Assembly: GCA_028288085.1 (NCBI GenBank)
Contig: JAQBOK010000151.1
Coordinates: 1-34,579 of the forward strand
Direction of reading: 5' to 3'
Source: Mucilaginibacter sp.
Lineage (GTDB): Bacteria > Bacteroidota > Bacteroidia > Sphingobacteriales > Sphingobacteriaceae
DNA: 34,579 nucleotides
The first letter of the stretch is position 1. Each line of letters begins with the position of its first letter. Of the stretch, positions 1-9,322 are shown in pieces. A model generated the notes under the pieces. It saw nothing but the letters and a program-made list of their open reading frames with translations. It did no database searches and was not told the DNA's origin. Position numbers and translations under genes: made by a program.

Positions 1-1879
1 TTTTTTTATACGCCAGAAAATTATTCAGGTTAGAATTGATCAGATCAACACCAACCGCACGAAAAGGGGGCAGCATGGCTGCATCAAAATTCAAAGACTG
101 GGGATCAACAACCTTGGCTGTAAAATCAGAAGCTTTTGCATTGTACAGGAAATATTTCTGGGCGTTGTAGTAGGAATAAACAATGTCGTCATTATTGGAA
201 ATACTTAGAGCAGGAGAAAACTCTGTGATACCACTAATACCGGTAAACAGATCGGTCATTTGTTCCAATTTGCCATCGCTTAAGGTGTAGCGATACATAT
301 TGCGGAAACCATCCCTGTTTGAAAGGAAATAGATCTGTTTTCCATCCGATGAATATTGCGGGTCCATATTATTTGCGCCATTAAACACATTAATGTTAGT
401 GATCTTACCGGTCGCGAGATCCAGTTCAGCGAGGATAAAAGTGATATCCTGTGATAATGACTGATCATAGGTGGTTCTGTCACTTGTGAAAATTACCTTT
501 TTACCATCCCTTGAAAAACTTGGCTGGTAATCAGAATATTTATCATTGGTAAGCTGCCGAACTTTTTTTGTATCGAAGCTGTACATGTACAGATCGCCCT
601 GGCCATCTGCTAAACCCTGGAAAACAATATCATTTCCGCCTGGCGACCAGCTCACATTACTGAACTGCTCCGCCTTGCCCATTGAAATGTCCTCAGTTAC
701 CATTCCGCTTGGAATATTAACGATCAATAGCTTATTGCGGCCACGACTGAAAATACTAAAAGCAAATCGTTTACTATCCGGCGACCACGCTCCGGCTGAT
801 TCTATGAAGTTAAATTCATCTATGCGGGTATTGGATACTTTACTTGTAAGCTTTCGGATCACATTTCCGGTTCGGGCATCCGCTAAGTACAGGTCGACGG
901 TGAACAAATCTTTTTCTGATAAAAATGCCAGGTATTTGCCATCAGGGCTTATAGCGGGCGCGATATTTAATTCGCCTGAATTTTTGTTATCGATGATCTT
1001 TTTACCTACCGGCTTCTGGATAGTATCTTTCAGAAGGGGTCTGTAGGCGTTTTCGATGGAACTTTTCCAAAGGTTGGAGAGCGTTTTATCATCGTAGCCA
1101 AATGTTCGCCTTATGCCATATTCAAGTCCGAAACGCGCCGTGTTTTTAAAAAATGGAACAATAACCGTATCGCCGTAAGTTGAACCTATAAATGACCAGA
1201 ATGCTTCCCCATAACGGTAAGGAAAATATTTATTTGTTTCTGTCAAGTCTTTGATGGTAGGGATATTTTTATTGAGGTAAGCATCCCTTATCCACATAGC
1301 GGTATAGGCATCTTTTTTACCTATAGAAAGATACTCAGCCATACCTTCTATCATCCATAAAGGCAGGTTGTTGATATTTTCAAAACTTGCCGAATCACGG
1401 CCCAATAGGGCGTGGTATTGAAATGCGTGTACCAACTCATGACCGATAACGTGCCTTGTCATCTGGTTGGTTTCCATTGCCGGCATCACCACCCTGTTTT
1501 TTAGCCCTTCGGTAACGCCGCCGGTACCAACGCCAATTTCGCCATCAATGGCTGTAGTCTGCTGAAAATCGGGGTGATCAGCATATAATATAATAGGGTT
1601 AGGTTTCTGGAATGTATCCCTGAAAACCTGTTGATGTATGGTATACCAAAGTTCGCTTTCCTGGGCAAAACGTTTGATCGTACTATCATTTTTTAAATAA
1701 TAATAGATCTCAAAGTGCGGGGTTTTATATACCTTAAATTTAAGGTTCTTATAGCGCACTTTATTCTGCCCGAAATACTGCGCATTTGCATTCAAACTGA
1801 AGATGAATGAACTGATGAGGCAAATTATAATAATAGCGTATCTTTTGACTTTGGTAAAGATTAAGTATTGTTTTATCAT
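1..1879 (-). CDS. Secreted MA-type metallopeptidase with TolB-like beta-propeller (3' part cut off by window)
   Basis: The frame is open from the ATG at 1877-1879 to the window edge (626 codons, no stop), so the C-terminus is missing. A signal peptide ends near residue 34 (hydrophobic stretch, then NANAQ). The zinc motif HELVH lies at residues 147-151, and a second conserved block, WMIEGMAEYLSIG, supplies the likely third ligand Glu178; this is the gluzincin arrangement of peptidase MA-like proteins. From about residue 290 on there are repeated PD40/TolB-type blades such as APAISPDGKYLAFLSEKD, FSNVSWSPGGNDIVFQG and YQPSFSRDGKKVIFTSD. The protein is probably periplasmic or surface-exposed, with an unknown peptide or protein substrate. 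Family assignment is well supported; the specific role is not. Confidence 0.85.
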   Translation of the reverse strand, partial: MIKQYLIFTKVKRYAIIIICLISSFIFSLNANAQYFGQNKVRYKNLKFKVYKTPHFEIYYYLKNDSTIKRFAQESELWYTIHQQVFRDTFQKPNPIILYADHPDFQQTTAIDGEIGVGTGGVTEGLKNRVVMPAMETNQMTRHVIGHELVHAFQYHALLGRDSASFENINNLPLWMIEGMAEYLSIGKKDAYTAMWIRDAYLNKNIPTIKDLTETNKYFPYRYGEAFWSFIGSTYGDTVIVPFFKNTARFGLEYGIRRTFGYDDKTLSNLWKSSIENAYRPLLKDTIQKPVGKKIIDNKNSGELNIAPAISPDGKYLAFLSEKDLFTVDLYLADARTGNVIRKLTSKVSNTRIDEFNFIESAGAWSPDSKRFAFSIFSRGRNKLLIVNIPSGMVTEDISMGKAEQFSNVSWSPGGNDIVFQGLADGQGDLYMYSFDTKKVRQLTNDKYSDYQPSFSRDGKKVIFTSDRTTYDQSLSQDITFILAELDLATGKITNINVFNGANNMDPQYSSDGKQIYFLSNRDGFRNMYRYTLSDGKLEQMTDLFTGISGITEFSPALSISNNDDIVYSYYNAQKYFLYNAKASDFTAKVVDPQSLNFDAAMLPPFRAVGVDLINSNLNNFLAYKK

Positions 1880-2036
1880 AATCAATTTATAAAGAGTACG
1901 GATAAATTTCGGATCTCGTTTGCCGGTGGCAGCCCGATATCTAACTTATTATTTACAGCAGGTAATATAACAGTTCAAAACCAAAGAAAATTGTTCCTAA
2001 ACTAAATTTAACATTTGCAATACAGTAGTACCCAGA

Positions 2037-4364
2037 TCATCTATTCGGATTTGGTGGTTTATTTTCAGGGTTTTCTTCATCAGGAGGTTTTACAACGTTC
2101 GAAGTATCAGTCTTGAAATCATCTAAACTATCAACCTGTAAACTATCAGCAGACAATCGTGGGGACGGGCAATTGTATTCTTTGGTGATCTTACTCCAGG
2201 GTTTAGGGAACATGCCAAAAGTATATCCAGACTTTGAGTCGGCATAAACTTTTTCCATAAACCGTGCAAAGATGGGTAGGGCCGTATGTGAACCTTCGCC
2301 GGTCTCTGAGGTGTTAAAATGTACACTGCGGTCATCGGCGCCTACCCATACACCTGTTACCAGGTCCTTTGTGATACCCATATACCAGCCATCCACATAT
2401 TTTGATGAAGTGCCTGTTTTACCACCTATTTGATTATCTTTTTTCCATAGGCCGGGGTATTCCCATAAAGCCTGTGAAGTTCCACCCGGTTCTTCCATAC
2501 CACCTCTAAACATATAGAGCATCAGCCAGGCAGTTTCCTCGCTTAAAACTTTCTCGGTTTTTAACTTGAACTCAGCTAATACATTATCATCCTGATCAGT
2601 TATCTTGCTTACTAATATGGGATCAAGGCGATTGCCTTTATTTAAAAAGGTGCTATAAGCCCTTACCATTTCAAAAACTGAAACATCATTGGTGCCCAGT
2701 GAAACGGAGGGTACTGATTTTAATGGGCTTTCGATGCCGCATTTGTGTGCATACTCAACTATTTTATCCCAGCCCACTTTTTCGGTTACCTGTGCGGTAA
2801 TGGAGTTTACTGATTTACCCATAGCCCAGCGTAATGACATTTCCTGGTAAGTGAAGTGAAAATCAGCATTTTGCGGTTCCCAAACATCCGGTTTGCCATT
2901 ATCCATAAACTTGATAGATACAGGCTTATCGGTAAATTTATCACATGGGGTAAAGCCATTATCCAAAGCAGTTACATAAGCAAAAGGCTTAAATGTTGAG
3001 CCCGCCTGGCGCTTTGATTGGTTTACATGGTCGTAATTAAAATACTTGTGATCAATACCGCCAACCCAGACCTTTATTTTACCGGTTGATGGTTCAATGG
3101 TCATCATACCTGTATTTAAAATTTTGGAATAGTATTTAATGGAATCGGCGCTTGAAAAAGTAGTATCGCGCTCGCCATTCCACGAAAAAATACTCATTTT
3201 CTTTTTCATGTCAAAATAGGCCTGTATTTGGCTCGCATCACCATGATACTTTTTGTCGAGTACTTTATAAACAGGCAGCCTTTGTTCGGCTTTCAATACA
3301 AAATCCTTTATCTCGTTACCGCTCAGATCGCGCCAGGGAGTTTTATTACCCCAAAGGTTATTGAACCGTTTTTGCAGCATTTTCATTTTCTCAGCTACGG
3401 CTTCTTCTGCGTATTGCTGCAAGCGTGAATCAATGGTAGTGTAAACCTTCAAACCATCTTCGTACAAGTTGTAACCATTGTCCCTACACCACTTGTCAAG
3501 CCATTTTTCAACTGCCCGGCGCAGGTATGAATCGCCCTGCGATTCATCTTCTACATAGCTCAGATCAAGGTTCAGTTTTTGAGCGGTGTCTTTATCATAT
3601 TCAGCTTTATTGATATAGCCGTATTTTTCCATTTGGCCCAATACGATATTGCGCCTGTCGGTACTTCTTTCAGGATTTTTAATAGGGTTATAAGTTGATG
3701 TAGCCTTGAGCATCCCTATCAGCATGGCCGCCTGTGCCGGGTTGATAAGATCGGGTGTTTTATTAAAATATTTTAAGGAAGCTGCCTTTATGCCAAAAGT
3801 ATTGTTGCCAAATGGCACGGTATTTAAATAAAGTGTCAATATTTCCTGCTTGCTGTAAACACGCTCTATCTGGAATGCAGTGAACCATTCTTTAACCTTT
3901 GAAACCGCAGTGCGGATGAGGGGGACATGCTTTATAAATCCTTGTGATTTCTTTTTTCGGGTCTCGAATAAGTTTTTTGCAAGCTGTTGGGTAATGGTAC
4001 TGCCGCCGCGTTTATCGCCTTTGGCAGTGGATAACATGCTGGTAAAAAAGGAATAAAAATCGACCCCATGATGTTTATAGAAACGAACATCTTCTGTAGC
4101 TACCAAGGCATTCACCAGGTTAGGAGAAATGCCCTTAAACTCAACAGGGGAGCGGTTTTCCTTTGAATAACGCCCGATCAATTTTCCGTCGGCATAATAA
4201 ACTTCAGAAGAAACCGACATTACAGGATTTTTAATGTCCTGTATACTAGGAGAATATCCAAACAACCAAAGAAAATTGATCTCAATGGCGCAAAAGAAGA
4301 TAATTACAAAATAGACAAATATGACGAAATAACGGAGAAACTTGTTTTTTATACGTCGGAACAT
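2037..4364 (-). CDS. Class A penicillin-binding protein 1A (bifunctional transglycosylase/transpeptidase)
   Basis: This 775-residue protein polymerises and cross-links peptidoglycan in the periplasm. One N-terminal membrane anchor spans residues 11-36. The GT51 glycosyltransferase domain shows EDVRFYKHHGVD with catalytic Glu91 and GGSTITQQLAKNLF at about 120-133. The transpeptidase domain has all three active-site motifs: STFK with nucleophile Ser456, SVN at 518-520 and KTG at 649-651. The tail, about the last 20 residues, is rich in Pro, Asn and Glu and probably disordered. Length and motif order are normal for PBP1A. A good promoter lies upstream at 4410-4437 and the gene appears to be transcribed alone. 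Confidence 0.97.
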   Translation of the reverse strand: MFRRIKNKFLRYFVIFVYFVIIFFCAIEINFLWLFGYSPSIQDIKNPVMSVSSEVYYADGKLIGRYSKENRSPVEFKGISPNLVNALVATEDVRFYKHHGVDFYSFFTSMLSTAKGDKRGGSTITQQLAKNLFETRKKKSQGFIKHVPLIRTAVSKVKEWFTAFQIERVYSKQEILTLYLNTVPFGNNTFGIKAASLKYFNKTPDLINPAQAAMLIGMLKATSTYNPIKNPERSTDRRNIVLGQMEKYGYINKAEYDKDTAQKLNLDLSYVEDESQGDSYLRRAVEKWLDKWCRDNGYNLYEDGLKVYTTIDSRLQQYAEEAVAEKMKMLQKRFNNLWGNKTPWRDLSGNEIKDFVLKAEQRLPVYKVLDKKYHGDASQIQAYFDMKKKMSIFSWNGERDTTFSSADSIKYYSKILNTGMMTIEPSTGKIKVWVGGIDHKYFNYDHVNQSKRQAGSTFKPFAYVTALDNGFTPCDKFTDKPVSIKFMDNGKPDVWEPQNADFHFTYQEMSLRWAMGKSVNSITAQVTEKVGWDKIVEYAHKCGIESPLKSVPSVSLGTNDVSVFEMVRAYSTFLNKGNRLDPILVSKITDQDDNVLAEFKLKTEKVLSEETAWLMLYMFRGGMEEPGGTSQALWEYPGLWKKDNQIGGKTGTSSKYVDGWYMGITKDLVTGVWVGADDRSVHFNTSETGEGSHTALPIFARFMEKVYADSKSGYTFGMFPKPWSKITKEYNCPSPRLSADSLQVDSLDDFKTDTSNVVKPPDEENPENKPPNPNR

Positions 4365-4409
4365 TGGGTAAAGATGTAAAATTATGGCACTAAATCATAG
4401 CCAGAGCGA

Positions 4410-4437
4410 CAAATATAAAAAACGTAATTTTAACAAA
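4410..4437 (-). promoter_or_regulatory. Predicted Bacteroidota-type promoter of the PBP1A gene
   Basis: On the minus strand the -7 element TATATTTG (4410-4417) matches TAnnTTTG exactly, and a TTTG lies 16 nt upstream (4434-4437), slightly closer than the usual spacing of about 19. It predicts a leader of roughly 40 nt before the ATG at 4364. Confidence 0.5.
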
Positions 4438-4488
4438 TGAATTTTATGTGGAGATGAAATACATTGCATTTTCATATAATAATCAGAT

Positions 4489-4520
4489 GCGTCTCATTTA
4501 AGACGCAAAGTATCGCGTCT
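4489..4520. repeat. Three-armed inverted repeat GCGTCT / AGACGC / GCGTCT
   Basis: GCGTCT (4489-4494), AGACGC (4501-4506) and GCGTCT (4515-4520) can form either of two mutually exclusive hairpins sharing the middle arm (loops of 6 and 8 nt). It lies just upstream of the ppk2 start and resembles dispersed small palindromic elements. A genome-wide copy count cannot be made from this window. Confidence 0.55.
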
Positions 4521-4538
4521 CTACAAAATATAGATGGT

Positions 4539-5417
4539 ATGAAACATTTTATAGAAAAGTTAAAAATTACTGATGGTAAAAAATTTTCGTTGAAAGATTT
4601 TGATACCGCTTTTACAGCCGAATTTAAAAAAGAGGATGCTTCCGATGTTTTAGAAGACCTGATAAAACAAACAGCGGCTATCCAGGATGAATTGTACGCT
4701 GCGAGAAAGTACTCTCTGCTTATTATTTTCCAGGCGATGGATGCTGCAGGAAAAGATAGCGCCATATCACATACCATGTCGGGTTTAAATCCCCAGGGTT
4801 GCCAGGTTTTTAGTTTCAAACAACCCAGCGCCGAAGAATATGAGCATGATTTTTTATGGCGGCATTATAAGGCCTTGCCTGAGAGCGGGCGCATTGGTAT
4901 CCATAATCGTTCTCATTACGAGAATGTGCTGATCACTAAAGTACACCCCGAACTGGTGCTAAAGGAAAATTTGCCCGGCATAGATAGTTTTAAGAAATTG
5001 GGTGCAGATTTTTGGGAACAGCGATATCATAGCATCCGTGAGTTTGAAAAGCATTTGTACCGAAACGGAACAATAATGGTCAAATTTTTTCTTCATGTAT
5101 CAAAGGATGAACAAAAAGAGCGCTTTTTGAAACGAATTGATGATCCTTCAAAGAATTGGAAATTCTCGGTAACAGATGTTGAAGAACGTAAGTACTGGGC
5201 TGACTACATGAAAGCCTATGAAAAAGCAATAAAAGAAACTGCTACACCAGAAAACCCCTGGTATATTATACCTGCCGACAAGAAATGGTTCACCCGGATT
5301 GCTATTTCAAGCATAATCCTGGAAACTTTTAAGGAGTTAAAGCTAAAATACCCTGTACTGGAAAAAGAGGAAAAGAATAAGTTACAGGAGATCAAAGAAA
5401 TATTAGAAAAGGAGTAG
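4539..5417 (+). CDS. ppk2: Polyphosphate kinase 2 family (PPK2) nucleotide phosphotransferase
   Basis: PPK2 enzymes move phosphate between inorganic polyphosphate and nucleotides in the cytoplasm. Numbered from the ATG at 4539 (292 residues), the Walker A-like loop is AMDAAGKDSAI (66-76) with Lys72 and Asp73, and the Walker B-like segment is GIHNRSHYENVL (120-131). A lid region with many Arg/Lys and the WKFSVTDVEERKYW block follows near residue 200-220. The frame stays open upstream to an ATG at 4464, but those 25 extra codons are translated from the palindromic repeat at 4489-4520 and do not resemble the family, so I prefer 4539. Direction (AMP/ADP phosphorylation or polyP synthesis) and subclass cannot be fixed from sequence alone. 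It ends 3 nt from the convergent neighbour. Confidence 0.92.
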   Translation: MKHFIEKLKITDGKKFSLKDFDTAFTAEFKKEDASDVLEDLIKQTAAIQDELYAARKYSLLIIFQAMDAAGKDSAISHTMSGLNPQGCQVFSFKQPSAEEYEHDFLWRHYKALPESGRIGIHNRSHYENVLITKVHPELVLKENLPGIDSFKKLGADFWEQRYHSIREFEKHLYRNGTIMVKFFLHVSKDEQKERFLKRIDDPSKNWKFSVTDVEERKYWADYMKAYEKAIKETATPENPWYIIPADKKWFTRIAISSIILETFKELKLKYPVLEKEEKNKLQEIKEILEKE

Positions 5418-5420
5418 AGA

Positions 5421-5795
5421 TCAAATAGTTGGAAAAATGGATTGAGCCCTTTCGCCTATTAACGGTATCGGCTTTTTCTCCCCATTAATGGCCCCCAGAA
5501 AACCTATAAGCCATAAAACAAATAGTACTACCCGTACGATCCAGTTTAGGGAGACAGCTGACCAGAATCCTCCAGATAAAAATAAAGAATAAAAAATCAT
5601 GTTTAAAACATAGTAAACAACAATGGAAATAATATGAAACAATAAAGTTTGCCGTAGTTGGTAGCTCCCTAAAGTTGTTTTATTATTTTGATGCATTGCA
5701 AAATAGGCAATCAGCCAGCCAACAATAGTTAGGTAACTAATGATCCCGGCTGTTTTTCCATCGTCACCTGTTGAAAAGTTGTTATTAGGTTCCAT
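5421..5795 (-). CDS. Small membrane protein, DUF4870/Tic20-like
   Basis: This 124-residue protein begins with a polar stretch (MEPNNNFSTGDDGKTAG), followed by about three hydrophobic segments at roughly 17-34, 50-72 and 82-104. The pattern AxxxYLTIVGWLIAYF, then Q-rich LRQTLLFHI, then a final helix ending in GAINGEKKPIPLIG is typical of the DUF4870 group of small import-component-like membrane proteins. No function is established for these in Bacteroidota. The gene is convergent with ppk2, with only 3 nt between stop codons and no visible terminator between them. Confidence 0.75.
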   Translation of the reverse strand: MEPNNNFSTGDDGKTAGIISYLTIVGWLIAYFAMHQNNKTTLGSYQLRQTLLFHIISIVVYYVLNMIFYSLFLSGGFWSAVSLNWIVRVVLFVLWLIGFLGAINGEKKPIPLIGERAQSIFPTI

Positions 5796-5982
5796 AATAC
5801 TTTGCGGTTTGATTTAAGCTTGTATAAAATTAGTTAATTAAATGTTACCATTTATGGCTTGCCATTTAATATTTGTAGCCCGTAGCCTAACCTGAGTAAG
5901 AACTTTTATTTTATTGTTGGCTATGCCTATAATAATGCACGCTATACAAAAGACGCGGATACACCTACTTTTACAACATATT

Positions 5983-6015
5983 AAAACCTCTGCAATAAAA
6001 TTTGTTGCAGGGGTT
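5983..6015 (-). terminator. Intrinsic terminator of the GH92 gene
   Basis: CCTCTGCAA (5987-5995) pairs with TTGCAGGGG (6005-6013) across a 9-nt loop, with one G-T pair. Read on the minus strand the stem is followed by TTTT. It sits 15 nt past the GH92 stop codon. Confidence 0.75.
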
Positions 6016-6028
6016 CTTGTTAATGGAT

Positions 6029-9000
6029 TTACTCAATTGTGATCTCATCAGCAAAAATATATGATGGCTGGCCCTTGCTTTCGTGCCAACCGGGTAAAGG
6101 ACCATATTGTTTGGCTACTACCTTTATATACCTTGCTTTTAAATCAAGATTGGCTGTGAAGTTTTGCGTTTGTATTTCGACATCATCAATGTCAATTTTA
6201 GTATTCACAGTAGCAGCCAATTTGTAATTTTTACCATCATCGGATACATAATACTCTACCTGCTTTGGAAATACGATCCACGAACCACTATCCTGCAATG
6301 TGCCCAGGCTTACTGTTTTTATAGGTTTTACCTGTCCCATATCAATTACAGCCACCAAGTCATTACCCTGGTATCCCTGCCAATGTCCTAAACGCCAGTT
6401 AAGCGTTCCGCGTATGCCATCTATCAGGCTTTCATCACCTTGCGCGGGGTAGTTAGGCAAGTATTTGCTAATGAGCGTTAATTTAATATCATCCCTGATC
6501 TTACTAAACTTACCTTCATCAACAAAACTTGTTTTGCCATTTTTAACCGCAATAGCCTTTACGCTGGTATTGGAAGATAGATTTATTGGTTTATCATAGA
6601 TTGTTGAACCTGTAGTAGGGGTCGAGCCATCCAGTGTATAATAGATCTTAGCATCTTTATCTGTCGCTTTGATCTGCAGATCAAATGGCTTTTTAAAAGT
6701 TACCGAGGGCGCTACAAAATAAGGATTGGAAACGATCTGTTCCCCGGTGATCTTTGATACTGGTTTCTCCAGGTCCTGCACAAATAATTTATTAGCCAGT
6801 CTTCCGGTGTAAACATCCAGGTCGCCGCCGTTTGCTATCTCTTTATCCTCAATAAATAGTTTATTATAGGTTTTTTTATTCAATGCCATGCCCTGCAGGT
6901 AAATATTCTGTAAACTTACTCCTGACCCAGAATTAGTTATAGTGAATTTTTTACCGTTTTCGAGATTGATAACCGCCTTGTCAAATTGGGGCAAACCGAT
7001 TTGGTATTGTGTTTGACCAGGGGCTATAGTGTAAATACCTAACGAACTCATTACGTACCAGGCCGACATTTGGCCGCAGTCTTCGTTACCCGATAATCCA
7101 TCGGGCTGGCTGCTGTATTCTTCGCGTAAAATGCGGTTAACGTACGATTGGGTTTTATCTGGTGAATTGGTAAAATTATATAAATAGGCCATGTGGTGGC
7201 TTGGCTCGTTGCCATGCGCATACTGCCCGATCAGCCCGGTAACATCAGCCTGCTGCCGACCGCTTAACTTAGTATCTGTAGTGAACAACTCGTCCAGTTT
7301 GGTTTCAAATTTGTCCTTTCCACCCATCCGGTTCATAAGGCTTTCTACATCCTGTGGAACAAGAAAGGAATATTGCCAGGAGTTGCCTTCGGTATAATTA
7401 TTATTAATATCGGTTGGATCGAAGGGCTCATACCAGCCGCCATCAACCCTGGCCTGCATAAACCCGTTCTGATCGTTATAAACATTTTTCCAATATTGAG
7501 CGCGTTTTATAAACTCCGCATAATCCTGTGGTTTGCTCAGCATTTTAGCCATTTGCGCTATGCACCAATCATCATAAGCATATTCCAGTGTTTTTGAAAC
7601 AGATTCGTGCTCATCATCGGCCAGCACTACGCCGTTTTTACGATAGCTATCTAATCCAAACTGGTTTCGGTTTACGGCTGCCTTCATCGCGGTAAACGCT
7701 TCTTCGGCATTAAAATCCCTTATCCCTTTGGCATAGGCGTCTACAATTACCGGGATAGAATGGTTGCCTATCATGCAATAGGTTTCATTAGATGCCAGTG
7801 GCCAGATCGGTAATAAGCCGCCTTGTTCATACATCGCCAAAAAGGTTTTTATAAAGTCGAGTGTTCGTTTACGGTTAATTATGGTAAACAAAGGGTCTTC
7901 GGCCCTAAAGGTATCCCACAATGAGAACACAGTGTAATAATCAAACCCACCAGCTGTATGTATTTTCTCATCTAAACCACGGTATTGCCCGTCAATATCA
8001 TTATAAATATTGGGGGCCAACATGCTGTGATATAAAGCGGTGTAGAAAATAGTTTGCTTGTTTTTTATTGGATCAACAGCAGGTTTTTTTGCAGAGCGTG
8101 GCTGATTACCGTTATTGCGCTTGTATCCAGTGCCTTGATTTTGGGTGTTTTGAGCAGCTTGTGAAGCAGATGGTGCACCACCTTCTACCTGTATTTTATT
8201 TAGTTCATTGTTCCAATCAGTCTTGGCAGCTTTCTCTACTGTTTTAAAATCAAAATCGGGTACTTCGGCATCAAGATTTTTTAAAGCCCCTTCGGTGCTA
8301 ACGGATGAGATACCCACTTTTGATATTACCTCGCCAGGGTTATCAAAGCGGATATACATTTTTATGTTTTTGCCCTGCACTTTGCTTTTGCCCTGTTGCA
8401 ATTGATCGTCTGAAGCTATACCATAAGTTTTAAAAGGTTTAGAAAACTTAGCATAGAAGTAGATGTACTGATCTGCGGCCCATGATTTTGAACGCCGGAA
8501 CCCCCGTATCTCATGATCGTTAACCATTTCGATCCAGGAATCGATCACTTCATCACGGTGTTGCAGGTCGATAATGATGTTAGCCTGCTGCGTGCCGGGG
8601 TAATTGTAACGATGTACACCAACCCGCTTTGTCGCTGTCAATTCAACCTCAATATTATATTTATCTAATTTGGTTTTGTAATACCCGGGCGATGCCGATT
8701 CATTCTTCTTTTTAAAGCCCGACATGTAGTCGGTATTTTTAAATTTTGGTTCACCGGTTGTTGGCATAAATAAGATATCGCAATAATCTGCAACGCCTGT
8801 ACCACTTAAATGCGTGTGCGAAAAGCCATAAACCACCGTATCTGTAAAGTAATAACCTGAACAGCCATCCCAGCCTTCAAGGCGGGTATCCGGGCTCAAC
8901 TGCACCATGCCAAAAGGGACAACAGCGCCGGGATAGGTATGACCATGCCCGCCAGTTCCAATAAAAGGATTGACCAGTTGGGTATAATCATTTTTCTTTT

Positions 9001-9073
9001 TTTGAGCTGATGAAAATAAGGTAAAAGTTAAAATAAAAAGAAATGATAAAATGGTGCGGGATAGGAGCCTCAT
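6029..9073 (-). CDS. GH92 family alpha-mannosidase with C-terminal accessory domains
   Basis: This secreted exo-alpha-mannosidase has 1014 residues and a signal peptide ending around SSAQ (residue 24). GH92 hallmarks appear in order: GTGGHGHTYPGAVVPFGM and SPDTRLEGWDGCSGYY in the N-terminal beta-sandwich, HTHLSGTG, DIDGQYRGLDEKIH, TEGNSWQYSF with Glu562 at the position of the family's general acid, and GNEDCGQMSAWY (Asp665) in the loop expected to carry the general base. After the catalytic part come a chitobiase/hexosaminidase C-terminal-type domain (IYYTLDGSTPTTGSTIYDKP, about 800-870) and a discoidin-like beta-sandwich (about 880-1014). An unusual Gln/Asn/Lys-rich insert lies near residues 298-340. 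Such enzymes release alpha-linked mannose from glycans, usually Ca2+-dependent. No SusC/SusD genes flank it, so it is not in a classic polysaccharide utilisation locus here. Confidence 0.96.
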   Translation of the reverse strand: MRLLSRTILSFLFILTFTLFSSAQKKKNDYTQLVNPFIGTGGHGHTYPGAVVPFGMVQLSPDTRLEGWDGCSGYYFTDTVVYGFSHTHLSGTGVADYCDILFMPTTGEPKFKNTDYMSGFKKKNESASPGYYKTKLDKYNIEVELTATKRVGVHRYNYPGTQQANIIIDLQHRDEVIDSWIEMVNDHEIRGFRRSKSWAADQYIYFYAKFSKPFKTYGIASDDQLQQGKSKVQGKNIKMYIRFDNPGEVISKVGISSVSTEGALKNLDAEVPDFDFKTVEKAAKTDWNNELNKIQVEGGAPSASQAAQNTQNQGTGYKRNNGNQPRSAKKPAVDPIKNKQTIFYTALYHSMLAPNIYNDIDGQYRGLDEKIHTAGGFDYYTVFSLWDTFRAEDPLFTIINRKRTLDFIKTFLAMYEQGGLLPIWPLASNETYCMIGNHSIPVIVDAYAKGIRDFNAEEAFTAMKAAVNRNQFGLDSYRKNGVVLADDEHESVSKTLEYAYDDWCIAQMAKMLSKPQDYAEFIKRAQYWKNVYNDQNGFMQARVDGGWYEPFDPTDINNNYTEGNSWQYSFLVPQDVESLMNRMGGKDKFETKLDELFTTDTKLSGRQQADVTGLIGQYAHGNEPSHHMAYLYNFTNSPDKTQSYVNRILREEYSSQPDGLSGNEDCGQMSAWYVMSSLGIYTIAPGQTQYQIGLPQFDKAVINLENGKKFTITNSGSGVSLQNIYLQGMALNKKTYNKLFIEDKEIANGGDLDVYTGRLANKLFVQDLEKPVSKITGEQIVSNPYFVAPSVTFKKPFDLQIKATDKDAKIYYTLDGSTPTTGSTIYDKPINLSSNTSVKAIAVKNGKTSFVDEGKFSKIRDDIKLTLISKYLPNYPAQGDESLIDGIRGTLNWRLGHWQGYQGNDLVAVIDMGQVKPIKTVSLGTLQDSGSWIVFPKQVEYYVSDDGKNYKLAATVNTKIDIDDVEIQTQNFTANLDLKARYIKVVAKQYGPLPGWHESKGQPSYIFADEITIE

Positions 9074-9082
9074 CGGGGAATT

Positions 9083-9114
9083 AATTATTGAATTAGTGAG
9101 TTACCGAATTATTG
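9083..9114. repeat. Degenerate array of four 8-nt units upstream of the GH92 gene
   Basis: The units are AATTATTG (9083-9090), AATTAGTG (9091-9098), AGTTACCG (9099-9106) and AATTATTG (9107-9114). They lie 10-41 nt upstream of the GH92 start in the presumed leader or promoter. The rest of the 249-nt gap (9074-9322) shows no gene that I can support. Confidence 0.5.
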
Positions 9115-9322
9115 ATCGTTTTTCAATTATAATAACAAATTAAGTGGTTTGGATTGATATTTAGTAATAAACAATATCATTTTGAACGATGAAGAAAACT
9201 ATTCTCCTGAGCAGAATTAAATCAGAGGGCTGCGTGGGTAAAAAACCTTATATGGCATGAACAGTTCTTTGTCCCGATTTTATAAGATTTCTTCTCGTTA
9301 GAATCAGATCAGCAGAAGCTGT

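Noticed and set aside
546..1046. Plus-strand frame of 166 codons
   Set aside because: It runs antisense to the propeller part of the metallopeptidase gene, which has clear TolB-type motifs. The plus-strand product has no recognisable pattern.
4464..4538. 25-codon N-terminal extension of ppk2
   Set aside because: It is translated from a palindromic repeat and is not part of the PPK2 family.
9189..9260. Short plus-strand frame (about 23 codons, MKKTILLSRIKSEGCVG) in the gap after the GH92 gene
   Set aside because: It has no homology that I recognise, no promoter and no terminator, and is short enough to occur by chance.
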